From assembly GCF_018325905.1 (NCBI RefSeq), contig NZ_AP021901.1, forward strand, positions 682,001-746,000: a DNA stretch of 64,000 nt, read 5' to 3'. The DNA comes from Pseudomonas sp. St316. Its GTDB lineage: Bacteria > Pseudomonadota > Gammaproteobacteria > Pseudomonadales > Pseudomonadaceae. The notes under the pieces are model-generated. The model had not been told where the DNA came from. It was given only the letters and a program-made list of their open reading frames with translations, and ran no database searches. The position numbers and the translations under genes were made by a program. Below are positions 44,847-54,597 of this stretch, piece after piece; the first letter of the stretch is position 1, and each line of letters opens with the position of its first letter.

Positions 44847-45812
44847 ATGGGTGAATTTGAGCTGATCCGTAACTACTTCGCCGCCGCGCCTTGCGCGCAG
44901 GGCGGCGAGGGCGTTGCGCTGGGGATCGGTGACGACTGCGCCTTGCTCGCCGTTCCTCCCGGGGAACAGCTGGCGGTGTCCACCGACACGCTTGTGGCCG
45001 GTGTGCATTTTCCAGACCCGTGCGACCCGTTCCTCCTCGGCCAGCGCTCGCTGGCCGTGGCGGTCAGCGACCTGGCTGCCATGGGCGCCAGGCCTTTCGC
45101 CTTTACCCTTGCCCTGACCTTGCCGACGGTGACCGCCGATTGGCTGCAAGCCTATGCCTGCGGTTTGAACCAGATGGCCGTGGCTTGTGGCGTGGCGCTG
45201 GTGGGCGGGGACACCACACGTGGGCCCCTGAGCCTGACCATGACGGTGTTTGGCCACGTGCCGTCCGGCCAGGCCCTGACCCGTAGCGGCGCGCGGCCCG
45301 GCGACTTGCTGTGTGTGGGCGGCGAGTTGGGCAATGCCGCCGGCGCATTGCCGCTGGTGCTCGGCCAGCGCAACGCCGAACCTGCGATTGCCGAGCCGTT
45401 GCTGGCCCATTACTGGTCGCCACGTCCGCAGATCGACCTGGGCCTGGCGTTGCGCGGCAAGGCCAGCGCGGCGATGGATATTTCCGATGGCCTGCTGGCT
45501 GATTGCGGGCATATCGCCCAGGCATCAGGGGTGGCTCTTCAGATTGAACGGGATCGACTGCCACTGTCCAATGCCCTGATAGGGTTTCTTGGTCAGGCGG
45601 ATGCCGCCCACGCGGCCCTGAGCGGCGGTGACGACTACGTGCTGCTGTTCGCTGTGGCACCGGCCCGAGTGGCGACATTGCAGGCCGAAGGCTGGCCGAT
45701 CCACGTGATTGGCGGCGTACTGGCCGGGCAAGGCGTCACGCTGGTCGACAGCGTCGGGCACGACATCACCCCGCAAGTAAGGGGCTATCAACATTTTCGG
45801 GAGACACCGTGA
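44847..45812 (+). CDS. thiL: Thiamine-monophosphate kinase
   Basis: A 321-residue protein from ATG 44847 (MGEFELIRNYFAAAPCAQGG); TTG 44829 is six codons earlier and less likely. Motifs are GIGDDCALLAVPPGEQLAVS, TDTLVAGVHFP and ALVGGDTTRGPLSLTMT, with SAAMDISDGLLADCGHIAQ late in the protein. ThiL phosphorylates thiamine monophosphate to TPP, the ligand sensed by the riboswitch upstream of thiC in this same window. It overlaps pgpA by 4 bases. Confidence 0.96.
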   Translation: MGEFELIRNYFAAAPCAQGGEGVALGIGDDCALLAVPPGEQLAVSTDTLVAGVHFPDPCDPFLLGQRSLAVAVSDLAAMGARPFAFTLALTLPTVTADWLQAYACGLNQMAVACGVALVGGDTTRGPLSLTMTVFGHVPSGQALTRSGARPGDLLCVGGELGNAAGALPLVLGQRNAEPAIAEPLLAHYWSPRPQIDLGLALRGKASAAMDISDGLLADCGHIAQASGVALQIERDRLPLSNALIGFLGQADAAHAALSGGDDYVLLFAVAPARVATLQAEGWPIHVIGGVLAGQGVTLVDSVGHDITPQVRGYQHFRETP

Positions 45813-46312
45813 CAGATCATCCCAACCAGGTCCCGGCAGAGTTCGTTCCGCCTTCGGTCTGGCGCAATCCCTGGCATTTCCTGGCATTTGGCTTCGGTTC
45901 GGGTACTTTGCCCAAGGCCCCGGGCACTTGGGGCTCGCTGGTTGCGCTACCCTTCATACCGTTGTGGCAGATGTTGCCGGACTGGGGCTACTGGCTGATG
46001 CTGGGCATCACCATGCTGTTTGGCTTCTGGCTGTGTGGCAAAGTGGCGGACGACCTTCGGGTGCACGATCATGAAGGCATCGTCTGGGACGAAATGGTCG
46101 GCATGTGGATCACCTTGTGGCTGGTACCGGAAGGCTGGTATTGGTTGCTGGCGGGTTTCCTGGTGTTCCGTTTCTTCGATATCCTCAAGCCGTGGCCGAT
46201 CCGCTGGATCGACCGGCATGTACACGGAGGTGTCGGTATCATGCTCGATGATGTGTTGGCCGGGGTTTTCGCCTGGCTGGCAATGCAAGGATTGGTGTGG
46301 TGTTTCACCTGA
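45809..46312 (+). CDS. pgpA: Phosphatidylglycerophosphatase A
   Basis: A 167-residue membrane protein from GTG 45809, overlapping the thiL stop. It has the PgpA signatures FGSGTLPKAPGTWGSLVALP and VHDHEGIVWDEMVGMWITL, and about four membrane segments. It dephosphorylates phosphatidylglycerol phosphate at the inner membrane. The thiL-pgpA pair is conserved. Confidence 0.95.
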   Translation: MTDHPNQVPAEFVPPSVWRNPWHFLAFGFGSGTLPKAPGTWGSLVALPFIPLWQMLPDWGYWLMLGITMLFGFWLCGKVADDLRVHDHEGIVWDEMVGMWITLWLVPEGWYWLLAGFLVFRFFDILKPWPIRWIDRHVHGGVGIMLDDVLAGVFAWLAMQGLVWCFT

Positions 46313-46323
46313 GGGAGCCAGGC

Positions 46324-47082
46324 ATGGGCGTAAGCCGCGCACTACTGCTGTTGCTGTGTTTAGGAACCTGTGTGGGTGCAAGGGTGGCCGAGTCGACGCC
46401 GCTGCCTGACAAGATCCGTGCGGCCAGCGAAGAGTGGGCCGATTACACCCAGGCCGATGGCCAGGGCATGGGCTGGGACATCTTGCGCGCGGTCTTCGAG
46501 CCTGAAGGCGTCAAGCTGGAGATCCGCAGCGTGCCCTACACCCGCTCGATCGGGTTGGTGCAGCGTGGGGAGATGGACGCACAGGTCGGCGCCTATCGCG
46601 ATGAAACCGAAGGGCTGCTTTACCCGCATTGGCACTACGACGTCGATCATATCTATGCCCTGGGACTGGCCTCCAAGCCGTCACCGACGTTGGCGACGAT
46701 TGGCAACTATCGACTGGTGTGGATGCGCGGGTACGAATACAACAACTACCTGCCCAACATCCGGCGTTTCAATGAAATCCACCGCGCCGTGGGTATCTTG
46801 CCGATGCTGGCCCATGATCGTGCCGATTTTTATATCGATGCGTTGATGGAAATCCAGGATGTGCTGGCCAAGGCTGACGATCCCAAGCAATTCAAGCTTT
46901 CGCCGCTGATCAATTTGCCGCTGTACCTGGGCTTCGCCAACAACGAAAACGGTCGTGCGTTGCGAGCACTGTACGACCGACGCATGGAGGTGCTGGTGAA
47001 GAGCGGTGAGTTGAAACCGATTTTCGAACGCTGGAAGCAACCCTATCCTTTCGACGAGAATGGCAAGCCACCGAAGCCGTGA
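46324..47082 (+). CDS. Periplasmic solute-binding protein, family 3-like
   Basis: A 252-residue protein from ATG 46324, with GAGGGAG close upstream; the frame is open from 46297. Signal peptide MGVSRALLLLLCLGTCVGAR. The SBP_bac_3 pattern is present: GMGWDILRAVFEPEGVKLEI, then RSIGLVQRGEMDAQVGAYRD. No permease or ATPase is adjacent, so it is an orphan binding protein inserted between pgpA and ribA. The ligand may be an amino acid or polyamine; this cannot be told from sequence. Confidence 0.85.
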   Translation: MGVSRALLLLLCLGTCVGARVAESTPLPDKIRAASEEWADYTQADGQGMGWDILRAVFEPEGVKLEIRSVPYTRSIGLVQRGEMDAQVGAYRDETEGLLYPHWHYDVDHIYALGLASKPSPTLATIGNYRLVWMRGYEYNNYLPNIRRFNEIHRAVGILPMLAHDRADFYIDALMEIQDVLAKADDPKQFKLSPLINLPLYLGFANNENGRALRALYDRRMEVLVKSGELKPIFERWKQPYPFDENGKPPKP

Positions 47083-47191
47083 TCAATCTTATCGATGATG
47101 ATTAGCGATAATTGAGCCTAAGCGTCTGTCGGATCGTGCTGTTACAATGCCCGCCTCTGCGAATCTCCAGTACTAAATCAGGAGCACACCG

Positions 47192-47809
47192 GTGCCTGTC
47201 GTTTTTGTTGCCGCTTCCAAGCTGCCAACGCCCTTTGCGCAATTCACCATGCATGGTTTTCTCGATGAAGCCACCGGCCGCGAGCACGTCGTGCTGAGCC
47301 TGGGTGATTTCGCCGACGGTGCGCCGGTGCTGGGCCGCCTGCATTCCGAATGCCTGACTGGCGATGCCCTGTTCAGCCAGCGCTGCGATTGCGGTTCGCA
47401 ACTGGAGGCCGCCCTGCAGGCCATTGCCCGTGAAGGCCGTGGTGTGTTGCTGTACCTGCGTCAGGAAGGGCGTGGTATCGGCTTGTTAAACAAGATCCGC
47501 GCCTATGAACTGCAAGATGGCGGCGCCGATACCGTGGAAGCCAACGAACGCCTGGGCTTTGCCGCCGACCTGCGTGACTACAGCATTTGCTTGCCGATGC
47601 TCGAGCACCTGGGTATCAAGTCCCTGCGGCTGATGACCAACAACCCACGCAAGGTCAAGGCCTTGACCGACATGGGCATCGTGGTGGCCGAGCGTGTGCC
47701 GCTGCACACCGGTCACAACCCCCACAACAAACTCTACCTGGCGACCAAGGCCAGCAAGCTCGACCACATGATGGGTAACGAGCACCAAGGCGAGGTTGAC
47801 CGGGCGTGA
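47192..47809 (+). CDS. ribA: GTP cyclohydrolase II
   Basis: A 205-residue protein from GTG 47192 with AGGAGC 6-7 bases upstream. The zinc-binding Cys triad is present in [20 protein letters not shown], and the GTP-binding segments are [20 protein letters not shown] and [17 protein letters not shown]. It converts GTP to the first riboflavin intermediate. A TACAAT -10-like box lies at 47143-47148, suggesting an independent promoter. It overlaps the next gene by 4 bases. Confidence 0.96.
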   Translation: MPVVFVAASKLPTPFAQFTMHGFLDEATGREHVVLSLGDFADGAPVLGRLHSECLTGDALFSQRCDCGSQLEAALQAIAREGRGVLLYLRQEGRGIGLLNKIRAYELQDGGADTVEANERLGFAADLRDYSICLPMLEHLGIKSLRLMTNNPRKVKALTDMGIVVAERVPLHTGHNPHNKLYLATKASKLDHMMGNEHQGEVDRA

Positions 47810-48225
47810 CGCGCGGTCAGGTTCGGCGGCGACTGTCGGTCAGTTGGTGGAAATACCTGGCCCTGGCCTTGCTGCCGCTGTTCGTGATCAACGCAGTGTT
47901 CGGCCAGGGCGAAGCGATTCTGCCGGTGCTGGCGATGCCGCTGTTCATTGCTGGCATGGCGTCGATGTTTGTCAGCCTGCGATTTTTCGGGCCGTACAAG
48001 CAAGCCCTGATCGCCACCCAGAAAGCCCTCGACACGCCCGAAGAACCCCAGGCCTGGATTGACCTGGCGGCCCGTCGCCGCTCAGCTTTCCTGGTGGCCG
48101 GGCTGCCGGCCTGGGTCGGCGCCCTTGCCGTATTCGTGGGCCTGGAGGCGGTGCCGTTGATGCTGCTGGCCTTGTCGACCGCCGTGTTGTTCTACCTGTA
48201 CCGTATCCCGCGTCAACTCGGCTGA
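47806..48225 (+). CDS. Small integral membrane protein of unknown function
   Basis: A 139-residue protein from GTG 47806, coupled to ribA by GTGA. There are four hydrophobic segments in two pairs (about residues 14-60 and 90-130): [19 protein letters not shown], then [20 protein letters not shown], a charged loop with RR(R)SAF, and two more helices. I do not recognise the family. It also touches the start of the following binding-protein gene, so the three genes are probably one transcript. Confidence 0.8.
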   Translation: MTRGQVRRRLSVSWWKYLALALLPLFVINAVFGQGEAILPVLAMPLFIAGMASMFVSLRFFGPYKQALIATQKALDTPEEPQAWIDLAARRRSAFLVAGLPAWVGALAVFVGLEAVPLMLLALSTAVLFYLYRIPRQLG

Positions 48226-49010
48226 TGAGCCGCTGGCTGGCGGTCTTGCTGCTGGCGGTCAGTGCCTCGACGATGGCGGCTACGCGGGTCGTCAGCCTTG
48301 CGCCGTCGTTGTCGGAAATCGTCGTTGAACTGGACAGCGCCGACCTGCTGGTGGGCGTGCTGGATGGTGGTGATCGTTCCCCAATCCTTAAAGACCTGCC
48401 TTCCGTAGGGCGTTACGGCCAACTGGACATGGAGCGCTTGCTCAGCCTCAAGCCCGACCTGCTTCTGCTCTGGCCCGGCAGTGTCGGCCCGACCCAGCGC
48501 GAGCAGCTCAAGGGCTTGGGTATTCCCATTTATGTCGCCGAGCCCCGCAGTCTCGACCAACTCATCGCGCAAATTGAAGACATTGCCAGGCAGCTCGGCC
48601 GCCCGGAGCGGGGCGTGCAACGGGCGACGCAGTTGCGTGTGCGTTTGGAGGCGTTACGCCAGCGCTATCGACGGGACCCGCCGTTGCAGGTGTTCTACCA
48701 GGTCTGGGACCGGCCGCTGTACACCGTCGGGGGTGGTCAGATCATCAGTGATGCGCTGGCGGTGTGCGGGGCCCACAACGTCTTCGCCGACCTGAGCGTG
48801 CCGGCCCCGCAGGTGAGTGTGGAAGCGGTGCTGCAACGCAATCCGCAGATCATCCTTGCCACCGAGCAGGCGCAGCTCGACGCCTGGAAAACCTGGCCGG
48901 TGGCGCAGGGGCGGTTGTTGCTGGTCAATGACAAGGGGCTGGAGCGGCCCAGTGGGCAGATGATCGAGGCGACGGCCCGGTTGTGTGAGTTGATTGCGCC
49001 AGAGAGGTAG
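48225..49010 (+). CDS. Cobalamin-binding periplasmic protein, BtuF-like
   Basis: A 261-residue exported protein with signal [19 protein letters not shown]. The helical-backbone (type III) binding-protein fold is indicated by RVVSLAPSLSEIVVELDSAD and ERLLSLKPDLLLLWPGSV, with VFYQVWDRPLYTVGGGQIIS later in the protein. Location convergent with btuB supports vitamin B12 as ligand. No btuC or btuD is in the window. ATG 48225 overlaps the previous stop. Confidence 0.87.
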   Translation: MSRWLAVLLLAVSASTMAATRVVSLAPSLSEIVVELDSADLLVGVLDGGDRSPILKDLPSVGRYGQLDMERLLSLKPDLLLLWPGSVGPTQREQLKGLGIPIYVAEPRSLDQLIAQIEDIARQLGRPERGVQRATQLRVRLEALRQRYRRDPPLQVFYQVWDRPLYTVGGGQIISDALAVCGAHNVFADLSVPAPQVSVEAVLQRNPQIILATEQAQLDAWKTWPVAQGRLLLVNDKGLERPSGQMIEATARLCELIAPER

Positions 49011-49024
49011 ACCGCGGTGCCTGC

Positions 49025-49094
49025 AATCGCGAGCAGGCTCGCTCCCACAGGGGGGTACACATTCCAACTGTGGGAGCGAGCCTGCTCGCGATGA
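49025..49094. repeat. REP-like inverted repeat pair, family B variant
   Basis: ATCGCGAGCAGGCTCGCTCC on the left; TGTGGGAGCGAGCCTGCTCG then CGAT on the right. Both arms carry the compensating change CAGG/CCTG where other copies have CAAG/CTTG. It lies between the convergent btuF-like and btuB genes. Confidence 0.85.
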
Positions 49095-49122
49095 GGTCCG
49101 CCCAGGCGCCACAGGTTCTGGA

Positions 49123-51003
49123 TCAGAGAGAGGGGGTCCAAGTCACCCCAAACAACCAGGTCCGACCTTCCTCCCGATACCCATACTGGCCCCCATCATG
49201 GCTATACAGCGCCCGGCTGTAACCCTTGTCCAGCAGGTTATCCACCTTCATTTCCAGCTTCACCTCCCGGGTCAGGGTCCAATTGCCGCGCAACCCGAGC
49301 AGGGCATAGCCGCCCAGGGCGTTGCGGTTGTTCTCGTCGTCGTAGCTGTCACTCACCGCTTGCCAGGTGGCGCCCAGGCCCAGGCGGTCGAATTGCCGGT
49401 CCAGGTCCAGGCTCAAGGTCCGCCGGGCGCGGCGGGCCAGGGTGTGGCCGCTGTCACGGTCGCGTGGGTCGATGATGGCCAGCCCCAGGTTGCCCTGCCA
49501 GCCGAACACATCCTGCAGGTAGGCCATCTCAAAACCGTTGATCCTTGCCGAGGCAACGTTCTGTGGGCGAGAGTTGCTGCCAAAGATGATCGCGTCTTCC
49601 AGGTCCGTGCGGTACAGCGAGGTCTCCAGGCGGGCGCTGTCGCTCAGTTGGCTGCGCCATTGCAGCTCGTAGCCTTTGGCCGTTTCGGGTTTCAGGTCAG
49701 GGTTGCTGAAGTCCGGGTAGTACAGGTCGTTGAAGGTCGGCGCGCGGAAGCTTTCGCTGTAGGTCAGCAACAGGTCGTTGTCCGGATTGAGCGGCAGGGT
49801 GAACGTGCCGCTCCAACTGTTCTGGCCGCCGAATTGCTGGTTCTGGTCGCGACGCAGGCCCAGCTCGGTGGAGAACGTTTCGGCCTGGAAGCGGTGCTGG
49901 ATGAACGCGGCACGGTTCCAGCGGCTGTCTTCGTCGAACGGCGTGCTGCTGTTGACCCGGTCCTGATACCAGTCGCCGCCGACGATCAGGCTGTTGCGCT
50001 CGTCCAGCTTCACGTCGTTCTGCCAGGTTACGGAATCGCGGTAGGTGTTGAACACTTCGCGGACGTCGCTGAGCTTGTCGAAGGTTCTTTCACGGTTCTC
50101 GCCGTGGCCCAGTTCCAGGCGCGATTTCCAGGCCTCGTTGATTCGCCCGTCCACATAGGTGCTGAAGCTGCTCACCGCAAACTCGCTGTAGGGTTGCTGG
50201 GGCAGGGATTCGAAAGTGGCCGGGTCGAAGCGGCCAAACGGGTTGTCGTATTCGCTTTTGCCGCGGTTATCCAGCAGGTTCAGGCCGACTTCCAGGTCAT
50301 CGCTGGCCGCATGGCTCAGGCTCAGGCTGAAGGACTGGTTGCGGTTGGCATCGTCGTCGCGGTCGCTGGCGTAGGACTGGCGGGTCCGATTGCCGCCAGC
50401 GCTCTCGTCGAGGCTGGCGCCGAGGTTGAAGCGGGTCTGGTCGTCGCCGCCGGACAGGCCCAGGCTGCGTTCCCAGGTCTGATGGTTGCCGACACCCATA
50501 TGCAGGCGCGGTTGCAGGCCTTGCTCGTTACCGCGACGGGTGAAAATCTGAATGACGCCGCCCACCGCATCGGCACCGTAGATCACCGAGCGCGAACCGC
50601 GCAGCACTTCCACACGCTCGATCTGGTTGATGTTCAGGCGTTGCAGGTTGCTGTCGCCGGAGGTGGCGTTGCCGATGCGCTGACCGTCCACCAGCACCAG
50701 GCTCTGGGCCGATTTGGTGCCGCGAATGTAAATCCCCGGCAGGCTGCCGCGCCCACCCAGTGGTGCCACCTGCACGCCTGGCACGCGGCTGAGCAAGTCC
50801 GTGACACTGGCCGGCTGCAAGCGATCGATGTCGTCGCGGGTGAACACGGTATTGGCGGCGCTGCTGTCGTTGCGGGCCTCGACCTGGCGGTTGGCGCTGA
50901 TCACGACGTCGGGCAGCTTCAGGGCCTGGTCGCGTTCGAAGGTGTCGGCCAGCAATTCAGGGCCTGGCAGTAGGGAAAGGCTGAGGGCGAGGCGCAGTTT
51001 CAT
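49123..51003 (-). CDS. btuB: TonB-dependent vitamin B12 receptor BtuB
   Basis: A 626-residue outer-membrane receptor. After a signal peptide (MKLRLALSLSLLPGPELLAD) comes a TonB-box-like LPDVVISANRQ. The plug domain (about 45-160) has DLLSRVPGVQVAPLGGRGSL, then IYIRGTKSAQSLVLVDGQRI and YGADAVGGVIQIFTRRG. The remainder is the 22-strand barrel. It imports cobalamin with TonB energy. I looked for but did not find a cobalamin riboswitch in the 148-base gap upstream, which is mostly a REP. Confidence 0.9.
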   Translation of the reverse strand: MKLRLALSLSLLPGPELLADTFERDQALKLPDVVISANRQVEARNDSSAANTVFTRDDIDRLQPASVTDLLSRVPGVQVAPLGGRGSLPGIYIRGTKSAQSLVLVDGQRIGNATSGDSNLQRLNINQIERVEVLRGSRSVIYGADAVGGVIQIFTRRGNEQGLQPRLHMGVGNHQTWERSLGLSGGDDQTRFNLGASLDESAGGNRTRQSYASDRDDDANRNQSFSLSLSHAASDDLEVGLNLLDNRGKSEYDNPFGRFDPATFESLPQQPYSEFAVSSFSTYVDGRINEAWKSRLELGHGENRERTFDKLSDVREVFNTYRDSVTWQNDVKLDERNSLIVGGDWYQDRVNSSTPFDEDSRWNRAAFIQHRFQAETFSTELGLRRDQNQQFGGQNSWSGTFTLPLNPDNDLLLTYSESFRAPTFNDLYYPDFSNPDLKPETAKGYELQWRSQLSDSARLETSLYRTDLEDAIIFGSNSRPQNVASARINGFEMAYLQDVFGWQGNLGLAIIDPRDRDSGHTLARRARRTLSLDLDRQFDRLGLGATWQAVSDSYDDENNRNALGGYALLGLRGNWTLTREVKLEMKVDNLLDKGYSRALYSHDGGQYGYREEGRTWLFGVTWTPSL

Positions 51004-51035
51004 GGGGGTTCCGCAAAATATGGCTCCACGCTAAC

Positions 51036-51131
51036 CCCTGTGGGAGCGAGCTTGCTCGCGATAGCAGTGGGTCAGTCAATATAGGTGTCGACTGGTCTAC
51101 CGCTATCGCGAGCAAGCTCGCTCCCACAGGG
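51036..51131. repeat. REP-like inverted repeat pair, family B
   Basis: CCTGTGGGAGCGAGCTTGCT then CGCGATAG on the left; CTATCGCGAGCAAGCTCGCT then CCCACAGG on the right. It fills most of the gap between the btuB start and the dxs end. Confidence 0.85.
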
Positions 51132-51151
51132 GGATCCGCGTGGTTTGAGGA

Positions 51152-53050
51152 TTACAGGCCCAGCCGCTGCAACCGCTGGCGCACCGCCGCTTCGATCCCT
51201 GCCTCATCCAGCCCGCATTCGGCGAGCATCTGCGCCGGCTTGGCGTGTTCGACGTAGCTGTCCGGCAGGCCCAGGTGCAGCACCGACTTGAGAATGTTCT
51301 CCCGGGCCAGGAACTCGCTGACCGCCGCGCCGGCGCCGCCCATGATGGCGTTTTCCTCGAGGGTGACCAGCAGTTCATGGCTGCCGGCCATCTCGCGCAC
51401 CAGGGCTTCGTCCAGCGGTTTGACGAAGCGCATGTCCACCACGGAGGCGTCCAGAGTCTCGGCGACTTTCAGGGCTTCGGCCAGTTGCACGCCGAACACC
51501 AGCAGGGCGGTTTGCTTGCCCTGGCGGCGGATCACGCCCTTGCCGATCTCGATTGGCTCGAGGTCGGTCGAGATCGTCGCGTTCGGGCCGGTGCCACGGG
51601 GGTAGCGCACTGCCGCCGGGCCATTGAACAGGTGGCCGGTGGTGAGCATCTTGCGCAGCTCGTTTTCGTCGCTCGGGGTCATCACCAGCATGCCGGGGAT
51701 GCAGCGCAGGAACGACAGGTCGAAGCTGCCGGCGTGGGTCGGGCCGTCTTCGCCCACCAGGCCGGCGCGGTCGATGGCGAACAGCACGTCGAGGTTCTGT
51801 ACCGCGACGTCATGGATCAGTTGGTCGTAGGCCCGCTGCAGGAACGTCGAATAGATCGCCACCACCGGCTTGGCGCCTTCGCACGCCATGCCGGCGGCGA
51901 GGGTCACGGCGTGCTGCTCGGCAATCGCCACGTCGAAATAGCGCTGCGGGTAGCGTTCGCTGAAGGCCACCAGGTCCGAACCTTCCTTCATCGCCGGGGT
52001 GATGCCCACCAGGCGCGGGTCGGCGGCGGCCATGTCGCACAGCCATTGGCCGAACACGCCGGAGTACTTCGGTCCGCCGGCCTTTTTCGGCGCGGCCGCC
52101 GGAGCGTCCAGGGGTTCGAGCTTGGTGATGGCGTGGTAGCCGATCGGGTCGACTTCCGCCGGGGCGAAGCCTTTGCCTTTCTTGGTGACCACGTGCAGGA
52201 ACTGCGGGCCCTTGAGGTCGCGCATGTTGCGCAGGGTGGCGATCAGCGTGGGCAGGTCGTGGCCGTCGATGGGGCCGATGTAGTTCCAGCCCAGCTCTTC
52301 GAACAGCGTGCCGGGGACCAGCATGCCCTTGGCGTATTCCTCGGTGCGGCGGGCGATTTCCCAGGCGCCGGGCAGGCGCGACAGCACTTTCTTGCTGCCT
52401 TCGCGCATGCTGGCGTAGGTACGGCTGGAGAGGATCTTCGCCAGGTAGTTGGACAAGCCGCCGACGTTGCGCGAGATCGACATGTCGTTGTCGTTCAGGA
52501 TCACCAGCATGTTGGCGTCGACTTCCGGCGCGTGGTTCAGTGCCTCGAAGGCCATGCCCGCCGTCAGTGCGCCGTCGCCGATCACGGCAATGGCCTTGCG
52601 GTCGCTGTTTTGCAGGCGGGCGGCAATCGCCATGCCCAGGGCGGCGCTGATGGAGGTGCTGGAGTGGCCGACGCCAAAGGTGTCGTATTCGCTCTCGGCG
52701 CGGCGCGGAAAGGCGGCGATACCGTCCTTCTGACGCAGCGTGCCCATGCGCTCGCGACGCCCGGTGAGGATCTTGTGCGGGTAGGCCTGATGCCCCACGT
52801 CCCACACCAGCCGGTCGTCCGGGGTGTCGAACACGTAATGCAACGCGATCGTCAGCTCGATGACGCCCAGGCCCGCGCCGAAGTGCCCACCGGTCTGGCC
52901 GACCGTGTAGAGCAGCTCCAGGCGCAACTCATCGGCCAGGGTTTCCAGCTCGGCTTCACCCAGGCGACGCAGGCCGTCCGGCGTGTTGGCGCGGTCCAGC
53001 AGGGGCGTGGTCGGGCGCTTGCGGGGAATCTCTTGAAACGTCGTGGGCAT
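51152..53050 (-). CDS. dxs: 1-deoxy-D-xylulose-5-phosphate synthase
   Basis: A 632-residue TPP enzyme. The N-terminal TPP/Mg motif is [19 protein letters not shown] with LNDNDMSIS. The central pyrimidine domain has [18 protein letters not shown] (catalytic Glu) and [20 protein letters not shown] makes DXP from pyruvate and glyceraldehyde 3-phosphate, feeding both isoprenoids and thiamine/pyridoxal. It follows ispA and xseB in the same direction, the order conserved in most gammaproteobacteria. Confidence 0.97.
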   Translation of the reverse strand: MPTTFQEIPRKRPTTPLLDRANTPDGLRRLGEAELETLADELRLELLYTVGQTGGHFGAGLGVIELTIALHYVFDTPDDRLVWDVGHQAYPHKILTGRRERMGTLRQKDGIAAFPRRAESEYDTFGVGHSSTSISAALGMAIAARLQNSDRKAIAVIGDGALTAGMAFEALNHAPEVDANMLVILNDNDMSISRNVGGLSNYLAKILSSRTYASMREGSKKVLSRLPGAWEIARRTEEYAKGMLVPGTLFEELGWNYIGPIDGHDLPTLIATLRNMRDLKGPQFLHVVTKKGKGFAPAEVDPIGYHAITKLEPLDAPAAAPKKAGGPKYSGVFGQWLCDMAAADPRLVGITPAMKEGSDLVAFSERYPQRYFDVAIAEQHAVTLAAGMACEGAKPVVAIYSTFLQRAYDQLIHDVAVQNLDVLFAIDRAGLVGEDGPTHAGSFDLSFLRCIPGMLVMTPSDENELRKMLTTGHLFNGPAAVRYPRGTGPNATISTDLEPIEIGKGVIRRQGKQTALLVFGVQLAEALKVAETLDASVVDMRFVKPLDEALVREMAGSHELLVTLEENAIMGGAGAAVSEFLARENILKSVLHLGLPDSYVEHAKPAQMLAECGLDEAGIEAAVRQRLQRLGL

Positions 53051-53165
53051 CAGGCGAATCGTTATAGGTATAGAAAGAGGCGGCAGTTTACCTTATGGAT
53101 CGCAAGCTGCCCACGCGTTGGCCGGAACTTGGCCGATACGCACTTATGAATGGGTTGACCCTGTA

Positions 53166-54053
53166 TCAGCTGCGTCGTTCGACGATATAACGCGCCAAGT
53201 CGCGCAACGGCTCGGCCGCCGCGTCAAAGGGTCGCAGCGCGGCCAGGGCCTGGTCACGCAACTCCAGGGCATAGGCCTTGGCGGTGTCGAGGCCGAGCAG
53301 GGCCGGGTAGGTCGGTTTGTCGCGCGCGATGTCGGCACCCTGGCGTTTGCCCAGGGTCTGGGTATCGCTTTCGACGTCGAGGATGTCGTCCTGCACCTGG
53401 AACGCCAGGCCGATGGCCCGGGCATAGGTCTGCAGGGCTTGTAACTGGGCGGCTGTAGCCCGGCCGCTGGCGAGGGCGCCGAGTTTGACGCTGGCCTCGA
53501 TCAAGGCGCCAGTCTTGTGCCGATGCATGTATTCCAGGGCGCTCTGGTCCAGCTTCAGGCCCACTGAGCCCAAATCGATGGCCTGGCCGCCGACCATTCC
53601 GGCGGGGCCTGCCGCCAGCGCCAGGGCACTGACCATGTCCAGGCGAAGCTGCGCCGGGCAATCGCTCAGGGCAGGGTCCAGCAGAGCGCTGAAGGCCAGG
53701 CTCTGCAAGCCGTCGCCGGCCAGGATGGCGCAGGCTTCGTCGAATTGCTTGTGGGTGGTGGGCTGGCCGCGACGCAAGTCGTCGTCGTCCATGGCCGGCA
53801 AATCGTCGTGCACCAGCGAATACGCGTGGATCAACTCCACCGCACAGGCGGCGCCGTTGGCCTGCTCGGCCTGGCCGCCCAAGGCTTCGCACGCGGCGTA
53901 GGCCAACAGCGGCCGTACACGCTTGCCGCCGTTCATCACGCTGTAGCGCATGGCTTCGTACAGGCGCGCCAGTTCCGGGCTCGGGGCGCTGAACAAGGTA
54001 TCCAATGCAGCATTGACCCGGGCCTGGCTGCTGGCCTGATAGGCGCCGATCAT
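53166..54053 (-). CDS. ispA: Farnesyl diphosphate synthase
   Basis: A 295-residue trans-prenyltransferase with both Asp-rich motifs: [17 protein letters not shown] (first) and [13 protein letters not shown] (second). It condenses DMAPP and IPP to FPP. Its ATG overlaps the xseB stop by 4 bases, and dxs lies 115 bases downstream. Its length and the sequence [19 protein letters not shown] are standard for IspA. Confidence 0.97.
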   Translation of the reverse strand: MIGAYQASSQARVNAALDTLFSAPSPELARLYEAMRYSVMNGGKRVRPLLAYAACEALGGQAEQANGAACAVELIHAYSLVHDDLPAMDDDDLRRGQPTTHKQFDEACAILAGDGLQSLAFSALLDPALSDCPAQLRLDMVSALALAAGPAGMVGGQAIDLGSVGLKLDQSALEYMHRHKTGALIEASVKLGALASGRATAAQLQALQTYARAIGLAFQVQDDILDVESDTQTLGKRQGADIARDKPTYPALLGLDTAKAYALELRDQALAALRPFDAAAEPLRDLARYIVERRS

Positions 54054-54292
54054 TCAGGCTGTTCCGCGTCGAAAGGTTCTTCGGTCAGCTCGCCGTCGCG
54101 TTCGAGCAGCAATTGCACCTTCTGCTCGGCCTGGGCCAGCGACGCCTGGCAGTCGCGAGTCAAGCCGATACCCTGCTCGAAGGCGGTCAGCGAGTCTTCC
54201 AGCGACAATTCGCCGTTCTCCAGCCGTTCGACCAGCGTTTGCAGGTCGGCCAGAGATTGTTCGAAATCCAGTGCAGCTTTTTTGCGGGCCAT
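54050..54292 (-). CDS. xseB: Exodeoxyribonuclease VII small subunit
   Basis: An 80-residue helical protein, standard for Xse[21 protein letters not shown], then [20 protein letters not shown] and [19 protein letters not shown]. It binds the XseA large subunit for ssDNA degradation. It is the first gene of xseB-ispA-dxs. The 536 bases upstream (to 54828) hold only repeats and hairpins. Confidence 0.96.
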   Translation of the reverse strand: MARKKAALDFEQSLADLQTLVERLENGELSLEDSLTAFEQGIGLTRDCQASLAQAEQKVQLLLERDGELTEEPFDAEQPE

Positions 54293-54373
54293 GGCGGCTA
54301 TTCCGGTTGCTTGTTAAACCGGCGCGACACTAGCAGACATGGGGTATTGGGGCAAATCAGGACCTACCGCTCT

Positions 54374-54568
54374 TGTGGCGAGGGAGCTTGCTCCCGCTGG
54401 GCTGTTTAGGAACTGTGTAGGAGCTGTGTAGGAGCTGTCGAGTGCAACGAGGCTGCGATCTTTCCCCAGGCACTTGAATCTCAAGCGAAAGATCAAAAGA
54501 TCAAAAGATCGCAGGCTTCGCCAGCTCCTACACGGCGCAGTCGAGCGGGAGCAAGCTCCCTCGCCACG
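54374..54568. repeat. Nested repeat: family A REP enclosing a family C hairpin
   Basis: Outer arms are GTGGCGAGGGAGCTTGCTCC (54375) and GAGCAAGCTCCCTCGCCAC (to 54567). Inside are TGTAGGAGCTG (54427) pairing with CAGCTCCTACAC (to 54533), and GAGGCTGCGATCTTT (54450) pairing with AAAGATCGCAGG (54503). AAAGATC-type units repeat three times at 54487-54510, and TGTAGGAGCTG occurs twice. It looks like one repeat element inserted in the loop of another. The flanking bases 54293-54373 show nothing further. Confidence 0.8.
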
Positions 54569-54597
54569 GGATTGCGCCAAATTTAAGTCAGTTTCCG

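Noticed and set aside
48994..50973. A 659-residue forward frame opposite btuB
   Set aside because: Shadow of the receptor gene and its repeat; no recognisable motif.
51004..51151. Cobalamin riboswitch before btuB
   Set aside because: The gap is mostly a REP pair; no B12-box-like sequence was recognised by eye.
51245..53149. A 634-residue forward frame opposite dxs
   Set aside because: Low-complexity Ala/Gly/His/Gln-rich translation; dxs motifs are complete on the other strand.
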